DNA of 64,000 nucleotides from Spirodela intermedia (taxonomy: Eukaryota > Streptophyta > Magnoliopsida > Alismatales > Araceae), in the NCBI GenBank assembly GCA_902729315.2, contig LR746273.1, positions 4,317,001-4,381,000 of the forward strand. Reading direction: 5' to 3'. Positions 1-11,120 of the stretch are shown piece by piece. The translations under genes and the position numbers were made by a program. The first letter of the stretch is position 1; every line of letters starts with the position of its first letter. The notes below the pieces were generated by a model that was not told where the DNA came from, ran no database searches, and worked only from the letters and a program-made list of their open reading frames with translations.

Positions 1-1440
1 GGCAAGTCAAGAAGGATATGTGCATCAAGCATTGGATTTGGAACTTGGTGGATTAACAAATCGAACAAACATTGTGGACAAGAAAACTAGTAAGCACATG
101 TTCTCCTATTATGGGGCAGAAAAAGTAGTGGTGTAGTGAGATATAAACTTAAGGTATCATTTAGGCCTAAATAGATTCAATCAAAGACAATTATATAACC
201 CTAATCTTACACTAATTAGGTAGATAGTGTGAGTTAGGGGACAATCCATAGGGATTGGATTTTAGTTTAATTTTAGGACTTCGAATTAAGGAAATGAGGG
301 AGATGAGTTAAATATGAATTAGAGGGTGATAGAGGGAGATAGAGATGAAGATCTAAATTAGACGAGAAGAGAAGAAGATGAAATGAATGGATTTTCGTGG
401 ACCTAAAAACCTATTAAGAACCTCTAACCTACTCTATTCTAGATCCAATACAAGAATTAGAAGACAATTTACCAATATCACTACCCCTTGATGATCTTCT
501 TCAAGCTTAGATGCTCCAATAACTTGCACATACACTCACTATCATACTCTTACAGATTGAAGATGAAAGATGCAAGCATCATTCATTAAAAACAACGAGG
601 GATTCAAGGGTGCTGTTTCACTTGGCCAGATAGGTTCTAGGGCAACCATAGAAATGAGAGAGAAGAGAGGCAAAAGGCATTTTTGGACACCCAAAATGCC
701 CTAAAAAAATGTGATTGAATTTTCGTTCTTGGAAACTGTACTCCATAAAAGTGGATCACTAGTTTACTATGTTGATTCTAAAGGCTTACATTGATCCATT
801 CAATGGGCTCATTGTCCACTCTAAAATAGACTGAAATAGATGGTGGAGAAAGGGCACAACCATGTCTACCTATGTATCATAAAAACTCAGGAAAATTCTA
901 AGAAATAATCTGTTTGACTTAAAAAAAGTCAAACATAATTAACTCATAATCCTATGCTCATAAAAATGTGCAATTAATAAATTATATCATACACAAAATG
1001 TAGAAATGTCATTGGGTAACATGATAACATGAACTAATAATTAATATATATGTATATAGAATAAGCATAAATCTAATGCATGAATATGTGTTATCATACA
1101 CCTTGCTTATCTCATTGTCAGTCTGATAGCAATGACATGCATAATAACTCAACTTAGTGTTTTCTCTAGCATCTAACATTCTATCTGAACTTGTTCACTT
1201 CTTCTTGTGAGTAAGGTACTATGAGAAGTGAGAGTCCTCTCAAGACTTACATTTATCATACAATACACTTAAGATAGCTAAGACTATAGATATATATATA
1301 TTATTATCATTTTTATGTTTATGGGCTTGGCCCACTTTCTCTCTCTAGACACCTATATGTATAGGGCTTCCGCCCTCTTTTTCATTGTTATATTTATTTT
1401 CTGCCTGTATGGTATAGTTTTAGGTTTTTCTATCAACCAC
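1..1440. other. AT-rich intergenic DNA, no gene seen
   Basis: No open frame with recognisable protein similarity is visible on either strand. The stretch is AT-rich with scattered stop codons in all frames and no clear terminal repeat. It probably belongs to old repeat sequence like the rest of the first 25 kb, but I cannot assign it to a family. Confidence 0.5.
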
Positions 1441-1449
1441 TGCCTGTAT

Positions 1450-1830
1450 GGTATAGTTTCTACAGCCGCCGCCGCCGCTGTAGAAACTGCTAGGGTTTTC
1501 TATCAGCTGCACCTCCTTCATGGCGCTGGCTGCCGTAGCCGCCACTACCACTATCGTAGCCACCGCCGCCGCTGCGGAAAGCACTAGGTTTTCTATCGGC
1601 GGACGCCTCCTTCACGATGTTGGCTGCCGTATCCATCGTTGCCGCCGTAGCTGCTGCCACCGCCGCCGTAGATGCTGCCGCCGTAGCTGCTGCCGCCGCC
1701 GCTGTAGCCGCCAAGTGCCATGCATTGTCGTATGCAGCAACACACTGTAGTGTGTCGTGTGTTATCGAACACAGCACACCATGCGTCGTCGTACGCAGCA
1801 GACGCCACCATGCGTCAGATGCAGTAGTGC
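1450..1830 (-). pseudogene. Remnant of a glycine-rich coding repeat
   Basis: Read on the minus strand, this GC-rich island in AT-rich DNA encodes glycine/serine/tyrosine-rich peptide such as GGSSYGGSIYGGGG and GGYDSGSGGYGSQR. About two tandem units of roughly 100-110 bp are visible, each ending in a GYGSQ-type block followed by basic residues. The units lie in different reading frames, and flanking frames are closed or low in complexity. Composition and repeat style resemble the C-terminal tail of glycine-rich RNA-binding proteins, but no RRM domain is present. It may be a gene fragment carried into the repeat block. A chance product of a GCC/GCT trinucleotide repeat cannot be excluded. Confidence 0.3.
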
Positions 1831-2190
1831 ACAGTTTGCAGTCGCACGACAAGTGTGCCACACACATCTTTTCCTCTGCATTACAGCGGCCTGCAAGTGC
1901 CAGCATGCCAGTGCACACACCAGCGCACCTAGCTGACCAACACGCCCTCCAGCTGGTCGGTGCTCTTTTGGGCTCCTTCATGTCCTAGGACCACCTTAGG
2001 GGCTGTCTGCCCTCTTTTGTGCCCTAGGGCACACCACAGAGCCTCTGCCTTAGGGCGTCCCGGGTATACATCTCTAGCGGCGGCTTGTACATGTGTTTGA
2101 GTACTCTCATATACATCACTTCTTCACCGGGTATACCTCTGACGACTTAGAGAGTTCCGGAACATCTATGGATGGGGTATTATTCATACA

Positions 2191-2412
2191 GTGCCTATAG
2201 CACATCCGGCTCCTTCATCGGGGGTTGCAATGATCGTCGTTCATTGCTTATTGGGTGCCAAAAATTATCAACAATGGAGCTGTGTTGTTTATGTTTATCT
2301 TATAGGACAAGATCTGGCTTTTGGACAATCTGGCAGTGAGATGGTCTCTCTCAATGTGACAGGTGGAGATGGTGGCAATGGGTTTAAATTTTATAAAATG
2401 ATTAAATATTAA
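2191..2412 (+). mobile_element. Ty1/copia Gag-like fragment
   Basis: The short plus-strand frame contains GAKNYQQWSCVVYVYLIGQD. This fits the start of plant copia-type Gag, where an NYxxW motif is followed by a YLxxQDLW-like segment. The expected W after QDL is replaced and the frame ends soon after, so this is a relic. No protease, integrase or reverse transcriptase follows: the sequence passes within 30 bp into AT-rich repeat DNA. The call rests on one motif. Confidence 0.35.
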
Positions 2413-2429
2413 TTTTAAAAAAATAATAA

Positions 2430-2615
2430 TTACAATTAAATAAGAGGTTCTAAAAATAGTGAAAGATTTCTAAGTCAATCATAGGGAAGTAATATAATAT
2501 CAAGTGATATTTTAAATTTTTCATAAAAAATAGAATTTTTTTATAATTTTTAGACTAAATAATGAGGATAAAATATAGTTAAAAATCACAAAAAAAGAAA
2601 ATTATGATGCATGTG
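2430..2615. repeat. Extra partial copy of the fold-back arm
   Basis: The stretch carries the landmarks of the outer part of the element that begins at 2616. These include a block near 2472 reading taagtcaatcataggg, followed by a taatataatat run, and both recur near 2760 inside the complete element. It therefore looks like a truncated copy next to, or interrupted by, the complete one. Confidence 0.5.
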
Positions 2616-5294
2616 TGACATGATGTACTTCTTGTATAATAAATCACATAAATTTTAAATGTATAAAACTAAAAATACTAATATTTGGATATTTAGAAGT
2701 ATTTTTTAACAAATATATCAATTATAATTTAATAAAAGTTTCAAAATAGTAAAAATTTAATAAGTCAATCATAGGGATATAATATAATATCAGATATTAT
2801 TTTTTAAAAAAAAATTAATAATTTTTTATAAATTTAAAATAATAAAATAAAAATATAATATATTTAAAATTTATGAAAAAGGGACATAAGGGTATAGAAG
2901 TCAAGATGGCGTCAACACTCGACAAATGTGAATCGAACAAAAATAAAGTTTCACTTGAAGATTACTATGTAAACAATTACAAATAATTTAGTTAGTCAAA
3001 TAAAGATTCATAAAAGCTAGAAGAATCATAATTAAATGAAGAATAGTTTAACAAAATTAAATCACATAAATTATCACTAAATGAAATAAAAATTAAGTTA
3101 AAATCAGTAAAGGCAGAGCAACCTCGTGACCATGGTCATTAGAATTCTATGTGTTCGAGAGGATCATCAAATGATGTCCATGACCTTAAAGACTCTTTTT
3201 AGACATAGATGCCTTATGCATTCATTAGATCTCCTTTCGAAGTCTAGAAAATGATGGTAGAAGTTAAATTAATTAAAAAATTATAAAATAGAAATCTGAC
3301 ATTGCGATGGTGATGCATTGACGATATGTTGAAATCTTGAATGTTCTAAAAAATTGTCATATAGTGTCTATATCTTGAAAGACTCTCTTTGAATAAGGAC
3401 ACTGTGGACAATTACTAGATCTTTTTGCAAAGTTTAGAGATTAATAAAATAGGTCATCAAATCATCTCCAATAATCGTCACCTAGTGGAGCAAAAAAATA
3501 GTGACTTTACAACTTTCTAATAACTATCACTCAATGGAAATAAACTAGATAGAGGTAGGACATATGTTAAAGAGTTTTATCCTTAGGTCCTTGTAGTAAG
3601 AGGAGGCTCTTCATTGTATTTAGTACACTTTCAAGAGGTGACAATTTGTCTCCTGACGGATCATCCTCTTTTCAATAATGACTTGTTTGTTAATCAATCA
3701 GAGACGATTTACTTGATAGAATTATGATCCTTTTATGATAAATTATTTAGTAATTTTAGTAATGATGCTATGCAAATTATTTTGACAAGATTTTTGTCAA
3801 TGATTAAGCAACGCTTATGACTTGATACTTCATTAACCATCTACAATAAAGTCGTAATTTAATTAAATAAAAAATATGAGTTTTGACTTTAGAAGGATTC
3901 GAGCCTACACTAGTCACTTGCCTATTTGAGAGAGAGTAAAAAAAGTATTAAAATATCCTTATATAGTGACATCATTATGATGGAGGAACTCATTACTTTT
4001 AAATCTAATACTACTATATATGCATCTAAAACTTTAGCGTACAACTGATGTGGGATTAAACTTGGGTCACACCTTCTCCCAAATGGTGTAGATTATTTCA
4101 ATACCTAAAATACCTTTTAGTTATAATAATAATATACCATGATGACATCACTTTATAAGGGTATTAGAATACTTATTTTACTCTCTCTCATGCACGTAGG
4201 CGATCGACATGACTTCGAATTCTACTAGAGTTAAAACTCATATTTTTATCTAATTGAATCATGACTTTTCTATAGATCACTAATGAAGGATTAAGTTGCT
4301 AGAATCGCTCGATCATCAACAAAAATTTTGTCAACACGATTCGTAAAATATTACTACTAAAATTACTAAATGATTCGTGATAAAAGATCATGAATCCATT
4401 TAATAATCATCTCTAACTGATTGACGAACAAGTTGTCATCAAGAAGAGGACGATCTACTGAGAGACGAGTTACCACCTCTTAAGAGTGTACCAGATGTAA
4501 TGAAGAACCTTCTCTTGCTCCACAGGCCTGAGGATAAAACTCTCTAACATACTCTCCACCTCTATCTAGCTCTTCTCTATCAATTGATAGTTGTTGAAGA
4601 GCCACAAAATTGTTATTTTTTTATTATATAGATAACAACCATCAAAAATAATTTAACGACTTATTTCATTAATCTTTAGACTTCACAAGAAGATCTAGAG
4701 ATTATTTGCATCATCCTTGTTCAAAGAGAACCTTCAAGGCTATAGACACTACATGATAATCTTTTCGAATAATTATAATTTCATAACTTTATCTTTTCTA
4801 CTTTTAACATAAATTTTGCTTTCTTTAGAGATAGTTTATGTGATTTAAGTTTTTTAAACTACTCTTCATTTAACTACGATTCTTCTAACTTTTACATGTC
4901 TTAATTTGACCAATTAAATCTTTTATAATCACTTACATAAAAATCACTAGGTGGAACTTTATTTTCACTTGATACGTGTTCGTCGTGTGCTAAGGTCATC
5001 TTGACGTTTGCACCCTTATTTCTCTTTTTTATAAATTTTAAATATATTTTATTTATATTTTTTAGTTTAAAATTCGTAAAAAATTATATTCTTTGAAAAA
5101 ATTCTTAAATATTACTCAGTAGTATATTACATTCTTCTGATCAATTGAGAAATTTTTACTATTTTTAAAACTTTTGTTGGATTAAAGTTGACATATTTAT
5201 TCAGAAATACTTCTAAATATTCAGAAACTAGTATTTTCTAGTTTTATAAATCTTAAATTTGTGTGATTTACTATACAATGACTAAGTCACGTCA
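2616..5294. mobile_element. Long inverted-repeat (fold-back) element, copy A
   Basis: The left half (2616 to about 3985) and the right half (about 4100 to 5294) are inverted copies of each other over almost their full length. The outer end reads gtataataaatcacataaat at left and its near-complement (atttgtgtgatttactatac) at right. Matching inner landmarks include the tcaagatggcgtcaac block near 2902 against its inverted counterpart near 5000, and gagttttgactttagaagga near 3878 against its counterpart near 4230. The loop between the arms is only about 100 bp. No coding capacity is visible, so this is a non-autonomous element, perhaps a long-TIR Mutator-like or foldback transposon. The arms differ at many positions, indicating age. 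Confidence 0.7.
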
Positions 5295-6489
5295 ATCACT
5301 CTCCAATTGTACTTTGTCAGAAGATAAAAAAGAAGGTGAGAATTCTACTATATTTTGTGGGATGAAAAAAGAAGGAAATGGACTCCAAATGTTTGTCTTT
5401 AGAGTGAAGAGAAAAAGAGACAACATATTTTCTTTAGAGGCTCAAAAACTTTCTAAAAGAAATCTCAAACATGAGCATTCATCTCAAGAAAGAATCTAAA
5501 AGGTTGTACGCTCATTTGCTGGAGTCTCCTTTGTAGAAAATGAATTACCTTAGATTTATGATAGGAAAGAGTATATATGGATGGTTGTGCTGACGATTTC
5601 TCTTCTCTTATCTGTTAGCCTCCTCTTTCAAAGCCTCACGAATGGTTGAGAGGAGTTGCAACTCCTAAAAATCAGGTTAGCCATCCTTTCTTCCTTTGGC
5701 CATTTTGATTTGGTACATCACATTCTCCTTCTCTATTTCCTAAAATTAATTTTCATGAAATAGAAAAGATGCTCAAATGAGACCCACATGAGATATTTTA
5801 AAGGCTTTTCATCACTTAATCTCACGTGAGATAAAGTGACATCTTTCAAAATATCAAATGTCCCTCTCATTAATACAAATTAGACATAAGTCCATAATGA
5901 GTAAGACCCTCCTCTTTCATCCTTCTAAAATACCGAAATATCATCTAAAGAAATTTTAAAAGATATTCAAATCTTGTTCACTACTTTATATATGTTCAAA
6001 ACAAATTTGCAACCAATAGTCCATATAAAAACTTGTGTATAATGGGCTAAGTTTGTAAATCACATTTTCAAACATAAATCATGCATATTATATGAAAGTT
6101 AATCAAATAATAATAATGACGTCTTACATTGAATTCAAGACATTATGCTTGCTAAAAATAATCAAACTATATGCATAAACTCTAATTTATGTACTATAAA
6201 TAGACTATTATCACGCCCCCCAAGATGGTCATGGATATTATTTTATTTCAAGATAAGGGATCTCTATTGAGAGAGAGTAATTTTGATTTATATTCAGCTT
6301 AAATAATTAAAAACTTTTGATGTGAGACTAAACATTCTCATGTGTTTCAAGACAGCTAGTTAGAGTTTAGTGTCATCCAATGGTGTTCAACAAGCCACAT
6401 CATAAGATAAGTCAGCTCTTGCGGCTAATGAACTGCCATGATCCCAAAAGTGTTAAGCAATCAATCAGTGGTTCACGAATCTAATGCTG
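5295..6489. other. AT-rich intergenic DNA, no gene seen
   Basis: No gene is recognised. A short plus-strand frame at 5263-5499 has no recognisable similarity. The part around 6290-6430 resembles DNA at 14,895-15,010, so it belongs to a repeated unit. Confidence 0.5.
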
Positions 6490-7260
6490 CTCAAGATGTA
6501 TGTGACCTTAAATGATGATCCAATGTCTAAGAAGATGCCAAGGTACTAGGGACATAAGTTCCCAATCAATAGTAGTTCATGGTGGGTTAATCATGTGTTG
6601 CTCGACATGCCATGTGATAATGCACATTTGATCTAGCAACACGTGAACTAACATGATATCAAGAACTTAAGTTCTCCCACATATCACCATTAAGGATATA
6701 AAGATAATAATTAATTATTATTTGATAAAATAGATATTATTGATTATTATTATAAACCCAATAATAGTCACGAATATGGCATTTGCTATTTCCTCCTTTT
6801 GTGCGATCAAAGTCTCCGACGATCGACAAGCTCATTCCTTCCTCCTCTAATTGCACTCAAAGCCTTTAGTGAGTAGTCAGCTCTTTCCTTCTCCCCTTAG
6901 ATGGTGGTGACAATGTGGTCAACCCCTCCTTTCAATGGATCTCTCAAACAAGTGGCGCAATGCTTTTGAATGATACTTTTGTGACTTTCAATGTGGTGTG
7001 TCATGTCCAAACAAAACAAAGCTGCCACACTAGTGTCTCTAGTTGCCCAAGAGGTAGACTAAATTTGAGTAATAATTTATTTCATATTTTCAGTATTTAC
7101 TTACCTACTTTTGCTATTTATTTACATTTTATGACAAGTTCTTTTCATTTCATGCACATTTCGATTGAAATGAGTAGAACTAATTCAAAACTTGATGAAT
7201 GATCTTCGTTCTTTTTCTAAATCTCGTGAAACTCATTTGAGATCAAGTTAAGATCATTTT
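6490..7260 (+). repeat. Direct repeat R2, copy 1 (about 740 bp)
   Basis: The stretch aligns by eye with 16,855-17,590 in the same orientation. Shared blocks include caatcaatagtagttc, gatatcaagaacttaagttc, ggatataaagataataatt and aagaggtagactaaa. The copies differ by many substitutions and small indels. A short plus-strand frame (6915-7202) is not kept open in the second copy, so the unit is treated as non-coding repeat DNA. Confidence 0.65.
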
Positions 7261-7479
7261 CAACTTTTTTCTATTGATTTTTGTAGTTGAATCTTGACGT
7301 ATTCACATTCTTGACATTTCACAAATAATGAGTATTTTTTTTATTTTTGAATGTAAAATAACTGAGATTAAAGGCTGATTAATGAGCGTTCAGTAATTAA
7401 AACAAGTTGTAGACATTCACAGCTGACCTCATGCCATGTGTGTGAATCCTCGAGCACACATTTGTTTGAGAAAATGAGT

Positions 7480-7566
7480 TGACCATATTTCTTTCTTTCT
7501 TCATTTTCATCTTATTTCTCTCTCCCCCTCTCTCGTGAGACTTCTCTTCTCTTTTTGTCTCTAGTG

Positions 7567-7607
<41 letters not shown>

Positions 7608-7790
7608 GAGACTTTTCTCTCTCTCCATCTCACATGAGATTTCTTTCCTCCTCTCTCTTTCTCTTCCTTTCGTGAGAGATTTCATCCTTTCTCTCTCTTG
7701 TGAGAGGCCTCTCTTCTCTCTCTTTACGTCTTTCCTTTTTCTTTATTTTCCTTCTTTTATTCTTCTCACCTCATCATTCTATTTTATTAT
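7480..7790 (+). repeat. CT-rich tract with a (TC)n microsatellite
   Basis: A pyrimidine-rich stretch of about 300 bp with a pure CT run near 7567-7606 and interspersed tgagac/tgagat blocks. The open frame across it is an artefact of the repeat and encodes Ser/Leu runs. Confidence 0.8.
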
Positions 7791-7984
7791 TCCTATTAAA
7801 TATTAATAAAATATTAAAATAACCTTCTATATAAACTAAATTAGTTTTCATGATAGATTAATCAATCTCCCTATGTTCAACTTGAGACTTACTTCTATAC
7901 TAATATTTTATTAAGTCTTAGTTATAAATATTATTAGATAATGTGTATTTAATCACAACTAGAAGTACAGATCAGTAGGAAACT

Positions 7985-9766
7985 TGCGATTTAATTAGAT
8001 AAAAATACGAATTTTGGCTCTTATAGGATTCAAACCTACACTAGTCGACCATTTGTATGAGAGAGAGAAAAATAAGTATGTAAATACTCTTATAAAGTGA
8101 TGTCATTAAGTTGGCTCATAATAAATCAAAGGTATTTTTGGTATTAAAATCTTTGAAAACCTTTTAAGGAAGGTGTGAGTTTAGTCCCACATCAGTTATA
8201 TGTCAAATGTGGAAACAAATATATAGTAATACTATATTTGGAAGCACTCGTAAATTAATGTGGGACTAAACTAATAGTCACCAATGACATGAAAAGAGAG
8301 TGGCACACACATGCCCCCATCAGTCCATAGTCACTCAAGCCCTTATTCATAGCTCTATTTGACTGCATTGCAGACTTGTAAGTACAGCTGGCTGGCAAGT
8401 CCCCCCTTTTTTTATCTTTTTATTTTCATTTATCTTTTTATTTTAATTTATTTTTTTATTTATCTCAAATTAAGGTTATAAAAATTATGTAAATTTACAT
8501 AAAATCACATAATTAGCTAAAAAATTACATTAATCAATTAAAAATTAGTTTCAATAATTTAACATAAATATAAGTTTATTTATCATGAATGATGGCTAGA
8601 ACTATATTATTTATTAATTATTAACTTATGATAATGAAGACTTATCAATGACCGATGAAGATTAAAATCCCACTAGAGCCAAAACTCATATTTTTCTCTC
8701 ATTAAATCATAATTTTCTTGTAGAGTGTCAATCAACAATTAAGTCACCAAAATCACTCAATTATAAAAAAAAATAATGTCAATGTGATTTGTGAAATATG
8801 GTTATCTAAAATTATCGAACGATTATGAAGAAAAAGATCATAAATTCTTCAAAGTAAATGATCTTCAATTGATAAACAAACAAGTCGTGATAAGAAAGAG
8901 GATGACCTATTAAGGGACAAACTACTACCTTCTAGGAGCATACTAAATGTGATGAAGAGTCTACTCTTGTTATGCAGATCTAAGGATGAACTTTCTTAAG
9001 ACGCACCTCATCTCCATTCAACTTATTTATTGGGTGACATTTGTTGGAGATTCATAAAGTTGTTATTTTTCTACTCCATTAAATGACACCCCTCGGAGAC
9101 GATTCGTTGAATCACCTCATTCATTTCTAGATTTTTTAAGAAGATCTAGACATTGCCCACATTATCTTTGTTTAAGAAAAGTCTTTGAATATATAGACAT
9201 TGCACGATAATCTTTTAGAACACAGAATTTTAACGATCACTATTGTGAGGTTGGAATTCTACCTTTCCTACTTTCAACATAATTTTTACTTAATTTAGTG
9301 TTACTTTATGTGATTTTAAGATTTGAAACTCTTCTTTATTAAATTATGATTCTTCTAGTTTTTACAAAAATTAATTTGATCATTTGAGTTATTTGTAATT
9401 ACTTTTGTAAGAATTATTAGATGAAACTCTATTTCTATTTAATTCGCGTTCTTCACGTGGCTGATGCCATCTTGACATCTGCACCCTTATTTCTCTTTTT
9501 ATAAATTTGAAATATATTTATCTTCATTTTTTAGTCTAAAAATCAGAAAAAATCATATTCTTTAAAAAAATTATGAAATATTACTTGGTTTACATTAACA
9601 TCCCTATGATTGACTTGAAATTTGTCACTAGTTTTGAAACCTTTTATTATTGAAATAGGATTGATATATTTGTTCATAAATACTTCTAAATTTCTTTAAA
9701 ATATTATTTTATAGTTTTATAAATTTTAAACTTACATAATTTACTATACAATGATTAAGTCACATC
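7985..9766. mobile_element. Fold-back element, copy B (left arm truncated)
   Basis: The first 200 bp match the inner end of the left arm of copy A (gattcaaacctacactagtc). A central module of about 350 bp follows, with blocks gtggcacacacatgccccc and tataagtttatttatcatga. A right arm then runs to an end reading tttactatacaatgattaag. The outer part of the left arm is missing. No protein-coding content was found. Confidence 0.6.
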
Positions 9767-11120
9767 AAGAGTGATGAATTATCTAAGCTTTAATGTGCAA
9801 GAATTAAATTATCAAACTACTCTAGGTCACCTTATGTCACTTAGGAGATCGATAAATAAGTCCAAGAGAACCCTAATCTACTCTTATCTATTATCCTAAT
9901 CCCCTCTCAATTCCTCTAAACCCTAAAACTGTGGTCAATCTTAATAGATCAAGAAGACACTAAATCAAAAGGGAAAGGGATGAAATTAAAATCTACTATA
10001 CTCTATATCTATTCTTCCCTCACTCAATCTCATATGAGATCAATGTTGACAAGTCAAGAGATCCACAAGACTTAAGAGAATGAAAGGAATAGATGGAGAT
10101 GAATCAAACATAAGATTCAATCTTAGTGCTACTCTAGGAGATCTTTAAATCTCATTTCAACTTACCCTCTAAGAAGATCCAACTCTCTCACACTAAGATA
10201 ATGACTAAAGAGGGGATACAAGAAAGAAAATATGATTTCATTAAAATAAAATATAAAAGTAAATAAATTAATCACAACAATTTGAGTGTAATGCCTTCTT
10301 TGTTGACCCTTGAAATACTTCAAGAGGATCCATCCTCAAGAGTTATTAGACATGCCTCCTTTAGTGAAGCTCTTAGACTTGTTTCTCTTCTCCTTTTAGT
10401 GGCTCATCTCTCAAGTAGTGAATGGCTTTTCTCTCTCCTTCTCTGAGCTTTTAGAGACCTTTAAGCTTCAATCTCAGCCCTTAGATCCTCTTCAAGCATA
10501 CGCAACTAAGGACCGCCACCCACCCATTAGAAGACCAAGAGGTAGGAGATAAAGAGAAAATTAAGTGGTTAATGGTTGGTTACAGAATAGAGAGATATGG
10601 TAGTTGTGGGAGAGAGAGAGTAGAGGCAATGGCTGGAATTTAACTACTACATAAGATGTAGAAAATTTTGTGAGAATAGAAAAATATTCAGATGAAAAAT
10701 TTTACAAGAAAAATTTATTTAAACTTGAATAAAACCCAAAAAATTCAAATAAATTCAAAAAATCCCTAAAAGTTCAAAAAAAAACTTTGATAATAGTAAT
10801 TCATTCTAAAAATTTTAAATCATAATTTAGATATCAAATGACATTTATTTTATAATTAATATTCAAGTCAAGTATATAAATAAATAAATATACATTATGC
10901 TTCACTTATTTACTCTATACAAATAATGGAAAATTTTAAAAATTAAGCATGCACTTATAACGTTGACCATATATTATGCTTCACTTTTTTATGTATAATT
11001 AAGTCTTATTTTACATGAAATTAAGTATTAATTATCTTAATTATGCCATACTTAACATGTAGAATTTGCAAGTTATCAAGACACAAGATTCAAACTTAGG
11101 TCACCCACATGATAGGCAGG
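9767..11120. other. AT-rich repeat-like DNA, no gene seen
   Basis: No supported gene. The part at 9,880-10,620 is richer in C and T, with many short agagat-like blocks, and may be a decayed LTR, but no TG/CA ends, primer site or coding domain could be tied to it. Confidence 0.4.
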
